DNA from: JBGPYB01 sp041493035
Lineage (GTDB): Bacteria > Acidobacteriota > Vicinamibacteria > Fen-336
Assembly: GCA_041493035.1 (NCBI GenBank)
Contig: JBGPYB010000103.1
Span: 1 to 17,139 of the forward strand
Reading direction: 5' to 3'
Length of the DNA: 17,139 bases
This document shows, piece after piece, positions 1 through 6,665 of the stretch (its first letter is position 1; each line of letters begins with the position of its first letter). The notes below the pieces were generated by a model. The model saw only the letters and a program-made list of their open reading frames with translations. It was not told the origin of the DNA and did not search any database. A program made the translations under genes and the position numbers.

Positions 1-44
1 AGTCGACGAAGCTTCTAGTCTGAGGCCAAGGAGGCCTGCGGTTC

Positions 45-245
45 ATGATCGAAGGTACCGTCAAGTGGTTCAACGAGTCCAAGGGTTTTGGTTTCCTCTC
101 GCGTGAGGGTGGTCCCGACGTTTTCGTCCACCACTCCGAGATCCGCGCCGAGGGATTCCGCACGCTCAACGAGGGCGACAAGGTGCGGTTTGAGGTCGTC
201 GACAGCCCGAAGGGGCCCCGCGCCGCGAACGTCAGCAAGATCTAG
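45..245 (+). CDS. Cold-shock domain protein, CspA family
   Basis: This is a single cold-shock (OB-fold) domain of 66 residues, the usual family length. The first RNA-binding motif reads KGFGFLS near residues 13-19 and the second reads DVFVHHSEI near residues 25-33; the start MIEGTVKWFN is canonical. Family members bind single-stranded RNA and DNA in the cytoplasm and act as RNA chaperones and transcription antiterminators. The ATG is preceded by a strong Shine-Dalgarno, AAGGAGG at 28-34, ten bases upstream. A possible -10 box (TAGTCT, 16-21) lies just before it, but the -35 region is outside the window. The gene is monocistronic: an intrinsic terminator follows within 30 bases. The sequence does not show whether it is cold-induced or constitutive. 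Confidence 0.97.
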   Translation: MIEGTVKWFNESKGFGFLSREGGPDVFVHHSEIRAEGFRTLNEGDKVRFEVVDSPKGPRAANVSKI

Positions 246-272
246 GAGACTCGCACCACTCCGCCATTCGAG

Positions 273-308
273 CGCCCGGGGCCGAAAGGCTCCGGGCGTT
301 TTTGTTTT
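273..308 (+). terminator. Intrinsic terminator of the cold-shock gene
   Basis: An 11-bp stem (arms 273-283 and 288-298, one G-T pair) closes on a GAAA tetraloop and is followed by TTTTTGTTTT. GNRA loop, GC-rich stem and T-run together make this a very clear rho-independent terminator. Confidence 0.95.
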
Positions 309-316
309 CGGACGTG

Positions 317-322
317 TAGGAT
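317..322 (+). promoter_or_regulatory. Candidate -10 box for a leaderless DHH/MetAP transcript
   Basis: TAGGAT ends seven bases before the ATG at 330, so transcription would begin at or next to the start codon. No convincing Shine-Dalgarno precedes that ATG. No good -35 element is visible, so this is tentative. Confidence 0.35.
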
Positions 323-329
323 TGGCGTC

Positions 330-1226
330 ATGCGACTGATCACACGCGGAGACCTCGACGGACTGACCTGCGCCATCCTGATCGGTGCCTGCGAGACGAT
401 CGACGAGGTCCTCCTCGTCCATCCCCAGGACATCACCGATCATCTCGTCGTCGCGGGCCCGGGCGACATTCTCGCCAACCTTCCGTACCAGTCGGGGTGC
501 GGAAAGTGGTTCGATCACCATCTCCTGACGGCCAGCAACGAGAGGCCCCCCGAGGTCTTCGAGGGACGCTACGGCCTGGCTCCCAGCGCGGCGAGGGTCG
601 TGTACGAGTACTACATCGGCCAACACCCCGAGCTACAACGCCACGAACGCCTGCTGGCCGAGACCGACCGCCTCGACTCGGCTCATCTCAACGTCGAGGA
701 CGTCATCGACCCGAAGGACTACATCCTCCTCGGCCTCACCCTCGACCCGCGAACGGGTCTCGGGGCGTTCAAGGACTACTTCCTGAAGCTCGCGGCCTGG
801 CTGCCAGCGCGGCCTATCGGCGAGGTCCTCGCCACGCCCGAGGTCCAGGAACGAGTGCGCCGCATGAAGGAACAGGACGCCGGCTTTCGCGAAGCTACAC
901 TGGCGCGGTCGCGCCTCGACGGCAACGTCGTCTTCACCGACTTTCGCGAGACGAATCCCGTTCCCGTGGGCAACCGTTTCCTCGTCTACACCCTCTTTCC
1001 CCAGGCCAACATCTCCCTCCGCGTCCATTGGGGGCCGGGGCGGGAGAAGATCGCCGCCGCTGTCGGGCACTCGATCTTCAACCGGACGAGCCGCACCAAC
1101 GTGGGGGTCCTGATGTCCACGTACGGCGGCGGTGGGCATCGCGGTGCAGGAACGTGCCTGTTCCCTGCCGCCGAGGCCGACGGTCGGATTGCGGAGCTGA
1201 TCGCGGTGATGAAGCGGGACGGATGA
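330..1226 (+). CDS. DHH-family phosphoesterase (exopolyphosphatase/NrnA-like)
   Basis: The 298-residue protein has the layout of DHH/DHHA1 phosphoesterases. An N-terminal metal site reads RGDLDG (Asp8, Asp10), the signature FDHH is at residues 61-64, a further acidic motif TDRLDS lies near residue 112, and a C-terminal DHHA1 glycine motif GGGGHRGAG is at 266-274. Known members hydrolyse phosphoester bonds in short oligonucleotides, pAp, cyclic dinucleotide products or polyphosphate using Mn2+; the substrate here cannot be read from sequence. It is a cytosolic protein with no signal or membrane segment. The 3' end overlaps the next gene in an ATGA arrangement, so the two are translationally coupled. 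The ATG at 330 is the first start after the upstream terminator and keeps the conserved N-terminus intact. Confidence 0.88.
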   Translation: MRLITRGDLDGLTCAILIGACETIDEVLLVHPQDITDHLVVAGPGDILANLPYQSGCGKWFDHHLLTASNERPPEVFEGRYGLAPSAARVVYEYYIGQHPELQRHERLLAETDRLDSAHLNVEDVIDPKDYILLGLTLDPRTGLGAFKDYFLKLAAWLPARPIGEVLATPEVQERVRRMKEQDAGFREATLARSRLDGNVVFTDFRETNPVPVGNRFLVYTLFPQANISLRVHWGPGREKIAAAVGHSIFNRTSRTNVGVLMSTYGGGGHRGAGTCLFPAAEADGRIAELIAVMKRDG

Positions 1227-2113
1227 GCCCCGCTCTCGAGGCCCTCCGCGAGGCGGGCCGTGTGGCCTCCGCCGCCCGCGAGATGGGCGCGCGACGGATC
1301 GTAGCCGGGGCCCTCGTGCGGGAGGTCTGCCAGGAGGTGGAGGACGAGATCCGCCGGCGCGGTGCGCACCCCGCCTTCCCGGCGCAGTCGTCGCGCAACG
1401 AAACGGCAGCCCATTACTGCCCGTCCCCCGACGACGAGACCGCCTACGAAGACGGGGATCTCGCGAAGCTGGACGTCGGCGTCCACGTCGATGGTTACGT
1501 CGTCGACACCGCCCTCACCGTGAACGTCGGCGACCGGCCCGAGAACCGTCGCGCGGTCGACGCGGCGCGCTCCGCACTCGACGCCGCCATCGCTGAGGTG
1601 CGGGTCGGTGTCGAGGTGGGACGGCTGTCCACGGTCATCGAGTCCACGATCCGCTCCCAGGGGCTCCGTCCGATGCGCAACCTCTGCGGCCACGGCGTGG
1701 GGCGTTGGATCGTTCACTGCCCCCCGCCCATCCCCAACTCTCCCGACGGCTCAGGGGCTCGTCTCGCGGCAGGAGCCGTTGTCGCGATCGAGCCGTTCGC
1801 GACGACGGGCCAGGGACTCGTGGTCGAGCGCGGGGAGGCTGAGATCTTCCGCTTCGATCCGCAGCGGCCCGACGAACCCGACGTGGATCCGGAGGTCATG
1901 GCCGCGATCCGCGCCTTCCGAGGTCTTCCCTTCGCCCGGCGTCAGTTGCGGGACTTTCCCCGCCCCCGCGTCGAGGAAGCCCTCGCGGGCCTCCGAAAGA
2001 GGCGGGCGCTGATGGCTTACGCCCCGCTCGTGGAAGCGGGGGGGAACGCCGTGGCCCAGGCGGAGCACACGATCTTCGTTGGCGACGAGGGGGTCGAGGT
2101 GCTGACCCGGTGA
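1223..2113 (+). CDS. map: Type II methionine aminopeptidase
   Basis: This 296-residue protein has the pita-bread fold motifs in order: substrate His in NETAAHY (His64), metal ligands Asp84 and Asp95 in the LDVGVHVDGYVVDT stretch, His157 in CGHGVG, Glu190 in AIEP and Glu281 in AEHTIFV. PAFPAQSSRNETAAHY and the roughly 60-residue insertion between Glu190 and Glu281 are type II features, seen in archaea and eukaryotes rather than in the usual bacterial type I enzyme. It removes the initiator methionine from nascent proteins in the cytosol. The ATG at 1223 overlaps the upstream TGA by four bases; the frame stays open upstream, but that stretch is antisense-like coding noise inside the DHH gene, and starting here gives the standard family length. 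A separate type I map elsewhere in the genome cannot be excluded. Confidence 0.93.
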   Translation: MSPALEALREAGRVASAAREMGARRIVAGALVREVCQEVEDEIRRRGAHPAFPAQSSRNETAAHYCPSPDDETAYEDGDLAKLDVGVHVDGYVVDTALTVNVGDRPENRRAVDAARSALDAAIAEVRVGVEVGRLSTVIESTIRSQGLRPMRNLCGHGVGRWIVHCPPPIPNSPDGSGARLAAGAVVAIEPFATTGQGLVVERGEAEIFRFDPQRPDEPDVDPEVMAAIRAFRGLPFARRQLRDFPRPRVEEALAGLRKRRALMAYAPLVEAGGNAVAQAEHTIFVGDEGVEVLTR

Positions 2114-2119
2114 GGAGGC

Positions 2120-2335
2120 CTAGACCTTCTCTTCCTCGTCGAGGAGGTCGTAGGGAAGGGGCTGGGGTCCCGGAACGATGCCGGCGATGTCGGGATCCTC
2201 AGGCGCGGCTTTGCGATCCAGCTTGATCTTGGTCTCGTCGCGCTCGACCCGCTTGGCGGCCTTGTCACGAGCCCGCTCCTGTCGAGCGATTTCTTTCTGC
2301 CTCTTGGCGAATGTCGCGCGTCCTTTGTTGGCCAT
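2120..2335 (-). CDS. Small charged conserved protein of unknown function
   Basis: This 71-residue protein has no known function. The first 45 residues are strongly basic and predicted helical (MANKGRATFAKRQKEIARQ, then many Lys/Arg/Glu). The C-terminal third is acidic and Pro-rich, with a DPDIAGIVPGPQP segment. From memory, short proteins with this N-terminus and the same Pro-rich motif recur in Acidobacteria and deltaproteobacteria as hypothetical proteins; I cannot check that here. The ATG is preceded by GGGAG six bases upstream. The stop lies six bases from the convergent MetAP stop, and the gene diverges from the SUI1 gene. The basic tail suggests nucleic-acid or ribosome association, but this is only inference. 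Confidence 0.75.
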   Translation of the reverse strand: MANKGRATFAKRQKEIARQERARDKAAKRVERDETKIKLDRKAAPEDPDIAGIVPGPQPLPYDLLDEEEKV

Positions 2336-2351
2336 GATTCGCTCCCGGAAA

Positions 2352-2363
2352 CTAGAATTCTAG
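2352..2363. promoter_or_regulatory. Palindromic bidirectional -10 element
   Basis: CTAGAATTCTAG is a perfect 12-bp palindrome lying in the 29-base gap between two divergent genes. It gives a TAGAAT -10 box on the forward strand (2353-2358), six bases before the SUI1 ATG, and another on the reverse strand (2362-2357), upstream of the small gene's GGGAG Shine-Dalgarno. The forward transcript would be leaderless. No clear -35 is visible on either side. It could equally be an operator. Confidence 0.5.
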
Positions 2364-2364
2364 C

Positions 2365-2703
2365 ATGTCAAAGCCGAACGGTTCCAACACGCGCCTGGCC
2401 TACTCCACGGAGGGCCAAGTCCCGCGCAAGAAGACACCGGCGGCGGCACAAGGCCCTTCGGCGAGCACGGGCGGCATCCGGCTGCGCCTCGATCGACGCG
2501 CTTCGGGGCGGGTCGTCACGGTCGTCACCGGGCTCCCCGGCACGCCGGCCCAGCTCGCAACCCTGGCCAGGGACCTCCGAGCGGCGTGCGGCGCGGGCGG
2601 CACCGTCAAGGACAAGGCCGTCGAACTGCAAGGGGATCATCGCGACAGGGTAGAGGCCTTCCTCGCGGAAAGAAGCCTTAAATCGAAACGAGCCGGTGGC
2701 TGA
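2365..2703 (+). CDS. SUI1/eIF1-like translation initiation factor (YciH family)
   Basis: The 112-residue protein matches bacterial YciH along its whole length. The N-terminus NTRLAYSTEG resembles the SRLVYSTE start of E. coli YciH, a disordered Pro/Ala linker follows, then the SUI1 fold from about residue 36. Core motifs include VVTVVTGLPG, LARDLRAACGAGGTVKD and VELQGDHRDRV, and the C-terminus RAGG resembles the LAGG ending of YciH. Eukaryotic eIF1 and archaeal aIF1 check start-codon selection on the small ribosomal subunit; bacterial members are thought to do something similar but are not essential where tested. There is no Shine-Dalgarno, and a -10-like TAGAAT ends six bases before the ATG, so the mRNA is probably leaderless. 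It begins a tight forward gene run. Confidence 0.93.
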   Translation: MSKPNGSNTRLAYSTEGQVPRKKTPAAAQGPSASTGGIRLRLDRRASGRVVTVVTGLPGTPAQLATLARDLRAACGAGGTVKDKAVELQGDHRDRVEAFLAERSLKSKRAGG

Positions 2704-2720
2704 AAACAGGGGAGACAACG

Positions 2721-3581
2721 ATGACCTTTGACCCGTTTCGCCTCGATCTCCTTCGCGGAAAGACGACCCTCATCACGGGCGGTGGGACGGGCCTCGGCCG
2801 ATCCATGGCGTTGCGCATGGCGGGGCTCGGCGCGAAGGTAGCGATCCTCGGCCGACGCCCGGAGCCTCTTACGCAAACGGCACAGGCGATCCGCGACGCC
2901 GGCGGCACCGCTGCCGCCGTCCCGTGCGACATCCGTGACCCGGAGGCCGTCCACGCCGCCGTGGACGCGGTCGAGAAAGAGCTGGGGCCTGTCAACCAGC
3001 TCGTCAACAACGCCGCCGGCAACTTCCTGGCACCCTCCGAGGACCTGACCCCCAACGGTTTCGACGCGGTCGTGCGGATCGTCCTGTACGGCACGTTTCA
3101 CTGCACGCGGGAAATCGGACGCCGGCTCATCGAACGCAAACAGCCTGGGGAGATCCTTTCGATCGTCACGAGCTACGCGGAGACCGGCTCCGCTTTCGTC
3201 CTGCCGTCCGCGGCGGCGAAGGCGGGTGTCCTCGCGATGATGCGCTCCCTCGCCGTCGAGTGGGCCACATACGGGATCCGCCTCAACTCCGTGGCCCCGG
3301 GGCCTTTCCCGACCGAGGGCGCCTTCAGCCGCCTGATGCCGGGATCGGAGATGGAGAAGCAGGCGCTCCGCCGCATCCCGTCCCGCCGCTTTGGCGACCA
3401 CGCCGAGCTCACGAACCTCGTGGCCTACCTCATGAGCGACGCGAGCCCGTACCAAACGGGGGACCTCGTGACCATCGACGGCGCAGAGGGCCTCTTCTCT
3501 GGACAGCAGTTCGCCGGCTTCGCCCACCTCGATCGCGCGGCAGCCAAGGCGATGATGGCGTCTCTCAAGCCGAAGAAGTAG
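2721..3581 (+). CDS. SDR-family 2,4-dienoyl-CoA reductase (DECR-type)
   Basis: This 286-residue short-chain dehydrogenase has the Rossmann motif TGGGTGLG near residues 19-26 and NNAAG near residue 91. It lacks the classical YxxxK. Instead the active site is Tyr152 (SYAETG), Ser163 and Lys167 (PSAAAKAG), with Tyr-Ser and Ser-Lys gaps of 11 and 4 residues. That is the same spacing as the Tyr-Ser-Lys of human mitochondrial DECR1 as I recall it. GAFSRL and the IPSRRFG segment also match DECR. The family reduces 2,4-dienoyl-CoA with NADPH so that unsaturated fatty acids can enter beta-oxidation. GGGGAG lies six bases before the ATG. It follows SUI1 by 17 bases and the next gene starts one base after its stop. 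The close relative peroxisomal trans-enoyl reductase is the main alternative. Confidence 0.85.
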   Translation: MTFDPFRLDLLRGKTTLITGGGTGLGRSMALRMAGLGAKVAILGRRPEPLTQTAQAIRDAGGTAAAVPCDIRDPEAVHAAVDAVEKELGPVNQLVNNAAGNFLAPSEDLTPNGFDAVVRIVLYGTFHCTREIGRRLIERKQPGEILSIVTSYAETGSAFVLPSAAAKAGVLAMMRSLAVEWATYGIRLNSVAPGPFPTEGAFSRLMPGSEMEKQALRRIPSRRFGDHAELTNLVAYLMSDASPYQTGDLVTIDGAEGLFSGQQFAGFAHLDRAAAKAMMASLKPKK

Positions 3582-3582
3582 C

Positions 3583-4863
3583 GTGCCGCTTCGCGAGACG
3601 CCGTACTGGTGGGAGGGACTCCCCCCGTCCGCCGCCGCCGACGAGCGCCCGTGGCCGGGGCGCACCGACGTCGCGGTCATCGGCGGCGGCTATACCGGCC
3701 TCTCCGCCGCACGGACGCTCGCTCGCGGCGGCACCTCGGTCGTGGTCCTGGAGCGAGAGACCGTCGGCTGGGGAGCCAGCTCGCGGAACGGCGGGCAGGT
3801 CCTCACCGGGCAGAAGGTCGGCATCGACGACCTGCTGCACCGCTTCGGCGCGGAGCGGGCGCGGGCCATCTTTGGCGCGTCGCTGGCCGCCATCGATTTC
3901 GTGGAGCGCGTCGTCGCAGGGGAAGGAATCGACTGCGGCTTCTCCCGAGCGGGGCATCTCGAAGCCGCGTGCAAGCCGGCCCATTTCGACGGCTTCCGAA
4001 AGACGCAGGAGCTGCTGGCGCGGGCCTTCGGCCATGAAGTGGATGTCATTCCGCGGGCCGAACAGGAGAGCGAGCTGGGGTCGAGCTTCTATCACGGCCT
4101 GCTCCTCGACCCGAAGAGCGCCGGGCTTCACCCGGGACGCTACGTGCGTGGCCTCGCGGCAGCGGCGGCGCGCGCGGGGGCCGACGTCCGCGAGCGCACG
4201 GCGGTGGAAGCGCTGCGACGCGACGGGAACGGCTTCATCGTGGGGACGTCTCGCGGACGCCTCCGAGCCCAGGAGGTGTTGGTCGCGACCAACGGATACA
4301 CCGGCGCCGCCACGCCAGCGCTCCGACGGCGCATCGTCCCCGTGGGCTCGTACATAGTGGCCACCGCGCCTATTCCCCAGGGTGTGGCGGAGACGCTCTT
4401 GCCACGCCGCCGCATGGTCTTCGACTCCAAGAACTTCCTCTACTACTTCCGTCTCTCGGACGACAACAGGCTCCTCTTCGGCGGCCGCGCGCAGTTCACG
4501 CCGTCTACGGCGAGCAGCACCAGGACCAGCGCCGAGATCCTGCGGAGAGCGATGGTCGAGGTCTTCCCAGCCCTGCGGGACGTGGCGCTCGACTACGCCT
4601 GGAGCGGAAATGTCGGCTTCACGCGAGACTTTCTGCTCCATGCCGGACAGCTCGGCGACCTCCGCTTTTCGATGGGGTGCTGCGGCCACGGGGTCGGGAT
4701 GTCGACCTATCTGGGCGACGTGATCGCCGATCTGATCCTGGGCCGCCCCGATCGCAATCCGTTTCGCGCTCTGCCCTTTCCCGCGATTCCGCTCTATACC
4801 GGCCGGCCGTGGTTCCTACCCCTGGCGGGAGCGTGGTACAAGCTCCTCGACTGGCTCCAGTGA
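3583..4863 (+). CDS. FAD-dependent amine/amino-acid oxidoreductase (DAO/PuuB-like)
   Basis: The 426-residue protein belongs to the D-amino-acid oxidase superfamily. The dinucleotide motif VIGGGYTGLSAA is at residues 32-43, the acidic ribose contact follows in VVLERE, and the FAD-covering motif GWGASSRNGGQV is at 62-73. The C-terminal FAD closure CCGHGVGMSTYLGD is typical. An N-terminal Tyr-Trp-Trp stretch before the fold is common in PuuB-like enzymes, which oxidise gamma-glutamylputrescine or related amines to aldehydes with oxygen. The exact substrate is not visible. The start is GTG, one base after the upstream stop. The stop overlaps the permease start (GTGA), so oxidase and transporter are made together. 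Glycine or sarcosine oxidase-like activity is an alternative. Confidence 0.87.
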   Translation: MPLRETPYWWEGLPPSAAADERPWPGRTDVAVIGGGYTGLSAARTLARGGTSVVVLERETVGWGASSRNGGQVLTGQKVGIDDLLHRFGAERARAIFGASLAAIDFVERVVAGEGIDCGFSRAGHLEAACKPAHFDGFRKTQELLARAFGHEVDVIPRAEQESELGSSFYHGLLLDPKSAGLHPGRYVRGLAAAAARAGADVRERTAVEALRRDGNGFIVGTSRGRLRAQEVLVATNGYTGAATPALRRRIVPVGSYIVATAPIPQGVAETLLPRRRMVFDSKNFLYYFRLSDDNRLLFGGRAQFTPSTASSTRTSAEILRRAMVEVFPALRDVALDYAWSGNVGFTRDFLLHAGQLGDLRFSMGCCGHGVGMSTYLGDVIADLILGRPDRNPFRALPFPAIPLYTGRPWFLPLAGAWYKLLDWLQ

Positions 4864-6185
4864 AAAAAGCCTCCGTCTTCCAGCTCGTCTTCATGACGTA
4901 CGCCGTGATCTGTAGCGGCGCCTACGGCCTTGAAGAGATGGTCTCGGCCTCGGGGCCGGGGCTGGCCCTCGTGGCGCTCCTCGTTCTCCCGGTGGTCTAC
5001 GCGGCCCCCATCTCCCTGGCCTGCGCGGAGCTGTCGGCGCGCCACCCGGTGGAAGGGGGCTACTACCGCTGGGTGCGGATGGCGTTCGGCGACTTCGCCG
5101 GATACATGGCCGGGTGGCTCGTGTGGGGAACGATGTTCGCCACCAACGCCGCCTTCGCCGTCCTCTTCGGCAACTACCTGCGCTACTTCGTTCCAGGGCT
5201 GCCGGCGGGCGCCCACTTCTGGGTAGCGGTGGCGCTCGTATGGGTGACGACGGCCCTCAACTATCGTGGGATCCAGCTCGTCGGCAACGCGTCGGTGATC
5301 CTGACGTTCCTGATCTTCCTCCCCTTCCTGGCCCTGACGGTGCTGGGCCTCGCCCAGTGGCACGTCAACCCCTTCGTTCCTTTCGCGCACCCCGACAAGA
5401 GCCTCATCGGAGCCATGGGGAGCGGGTTCCTGATCGCCATATGGCTCTACGGCGGTTTCGAGAAGCTCACGGTCAGCGCCGAGGAGGTCGAGAACCCGGC
5501 CCGCGCCTTCCCCATTGCCCTGGCCTTCGCGGTGCCGATGTGCGCCCTCAGCTACTTTCTGCCCACCTTCGCGTCCCTCGTGGCCAACGCCGACTGGCGC
5601 GAGTGGGGGGAGTCGTACTACACCGTGGCTGCTACCAAGGTGGGCGGACCTCTCCTGGGGACCGCGATGGCGGCGGGTGGGCTTGTGAGCCAGGCCTGCA
5701 TCCTGCTGGTGACGATCCTGGCCCAGTCGCGCCTCCCCATGGTGCTGGCCGACGACGGGCTCTTCTTCCGCTCCTTCGGACGGAAGCACCCGCGGTTCGG
5801 CTCGCCCGTGGCATCACTGGTGCTGGGGGGCGTCGTCCTATCGCTGCTCTGCCGTTTCCGCTTCTCGCAGCTTGCCGGCATCTACTCGATTGTCCAAGTG
5901 CTCTCGTACCTCCTCATCTATGCGGCGCTCTTCCGGCTGCGGCGGAAAGACCCGGGGCCGGGGGACGGCGGCTTCCGTATCCCCGTCGGCCTGCGGGGGC
6001 TCGGCCTGATGATCGCCCCCAGCGTGGCGATCGTCGTCGTCGTGGTGGGAACAGGGCTCTTCCACGACGGGATCTTCGACGGGGAGCAGGCACTCCTGGA
6101 CCTCGCGATCTTCGCGTCGGGGCCCGTCAGTTACCTTCTGTTCCGGAGGCTTGGGTCAGCGGGGGGCTCGAGCCCGCTCCCTTGA
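4860..6185 (+). CDS. APC-superfamily amino acid/polyamine permease
   Basis: The 441-residue protein is almost entirely hydrophobic with about 11-12 predicted membrane helices. Helix 1 carries the broken-helix pattern of the APC fold (ICSGAYGLEEM, around residues 17-27). PISLACAELSARHPVEGGYYRWVRMAFG is the consensus segment linking helices 2 and 3 of amino-acid permeases, and YGGFEKLTVSAEEVENPARAFP near residue 200 is the helix 6-7 signature. It probably imports an amino acid or polyamine across the inner membrane in exchange for, or driven by, a proton gradient. The frame is open far upstream inside the oxidase gene, but the protein-like sequence starts at the GTG at 4860, which overlaps the oxidase stop by four bases. 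The substrate is presumably that of the partner oxidase. Confidence 0.9.
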   Translation: MKKASVFQLVFMTYAVICSGAYGLEEMVSASGPGLALVALLVLPVVYAAPISLACAELSARHPVEGGYYRWVRMAFGDFAGYMAGWLVWGTMFATNAAFAVLFGNYLRYFVPGLPAGAHFWVAVALVWVTTALNYRGIQLVGNASVILTFLIFLPFLALTVLGLAQWHVNPFVPFAHPDKSLIGAMGSGFLIAIWLYGGFEKLTVSAEEVENPARAFPIALAFAVPMCALSYFLPTFASLVANADWREWGESYYTVAATKVGGPLLGTAMAAGGLVSQACILLVTILAQSRLPMVLADDGLFFRSFGRKHPRFGSPVASLVLGGVVLSLLCRFRFSQLAGIYSIVQVLSYLLIYAALFRLRRKDPGPGDGGFRIPVGLRGLGLMIAPSVAIVVVVVGTGLFHDGIFDGEQALLDLAIFASGPVSYLLFRRLGSAGGSSPLP

Positions 6186-6223
6186 CTCCCGCCGCGGCGG
6201 CTGGCACAGTCGAGGTTTGCCCT

Positions 6224-6240
6224 CCGGCCCCGTGGGCCGG
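6224..6240 (+). other. Perfect hairpin just upstream of the FKBP ribosome binding site
   Basis: CCGGCCC-CGT-GGGCCGG forms a 7-bp all-GC stem ending directly before GGAAAGG. It has no T-run, so it is not a normal terminator. It may reduce read-through or mRNA decay from the permease side, or limit access to the Shine-Dalgarno. Confidence 0.4.
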
Positions 6241-6246
6241 GAAAGG

Positions 6247-6651
6247 ATGATCTTCGTGAAGAGACCCCTCGCATTCCTCGTGGCCGCCGCGTCGCTCCTT
6301 CTCATGGCGGCCTGCGGCAGCAAGAGCAACCCGACGAGCCCGAGCGAGCAGCTCGTGGTCCAGGACCTCGTCGTGGGAACCGGCGCCACCGCCGCCGTGG
6401 GGAACACAGTGACCGTCAAGTACGTCGGCACCTTCACCGACGGCACCACGTTCGACAGTGGTCAGTTCCCGTTCGTTCTCGGCGCAGGCCAGGTGATCGC
6501 CGGCTTCGACCAGGGAATCGTGGGAATGAAGGTGGGAGGGAAGCGCAAGCTGACGGTTCCGCCGAGCCTGGGCTACCCCAATGGGAACGGCGGATCGATT
6601 CCCCCGAACACGACGCTCGTCTTCGTGGTCGACCTCCTCTCCGTCAGCTGA
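6247..6651 (+). CDS. FKBP-type peptidyl-prolyl isomerase, lipoprotein
   Basis: The 134-residue protein has a lipoprotein signal (basic KRP, hydrophobic stretch, then LMAAC with the lipidated Cys at 23), a short Ser/Pro-rich linker and one full FKBP domain from about residue 35. FKBP hallmarks are VTVKYVGTFTDGTTFDSG, FVLGAGQVIAGFDQGIVGMKVGGKR and the final PPNTTLVFVVDLLSV. It should catalyse cis-trans isomerisation of Xaa-Pro bonds and help fold exported proteins at a membrane surface outside the cytoplasm. The start is uncertain: the ATG at 6247 sits almost on the AAAGG, while the in-frame GTG at 6256 has that AAAGG at a nine-base spacing and gives a cleaner MKRP signal start. It lies 61 bases after the permease and converges with the next gene at 14 bases. 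Confidence 0.92.
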   Translation: MIFVKRPLAFLVAAASLLLMAACGSKSNPTSPSEQLVVQDLVVGTGATAAVGNTVTVKYVGTFTDGTTFDSGQFPFVLGAGQVIAGFDQGIVGMKVGGKRKLTVPPSLGYPNGNGGSIPPNTTLVFVVDLLSVS

Positions 6652-6665
6652 AGGCCGCCGGCCCG

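Noticed and set aside
497..1222. A long in-frame extension upstream of the methionine aminopeptidase
   Set aside because: It overlaps the DHH gene in another frame, is rich in Arg/Pro/Gly noise and would double the normal protein length. The ATG at 1223 fits the family.
4794..5789. A 331-codon reverse frame opposite the permease
   Set aside because: Its composition is dominated by Glu, Arg, His and Gly, with no domain. The forward strand encodes a clear APC permease.
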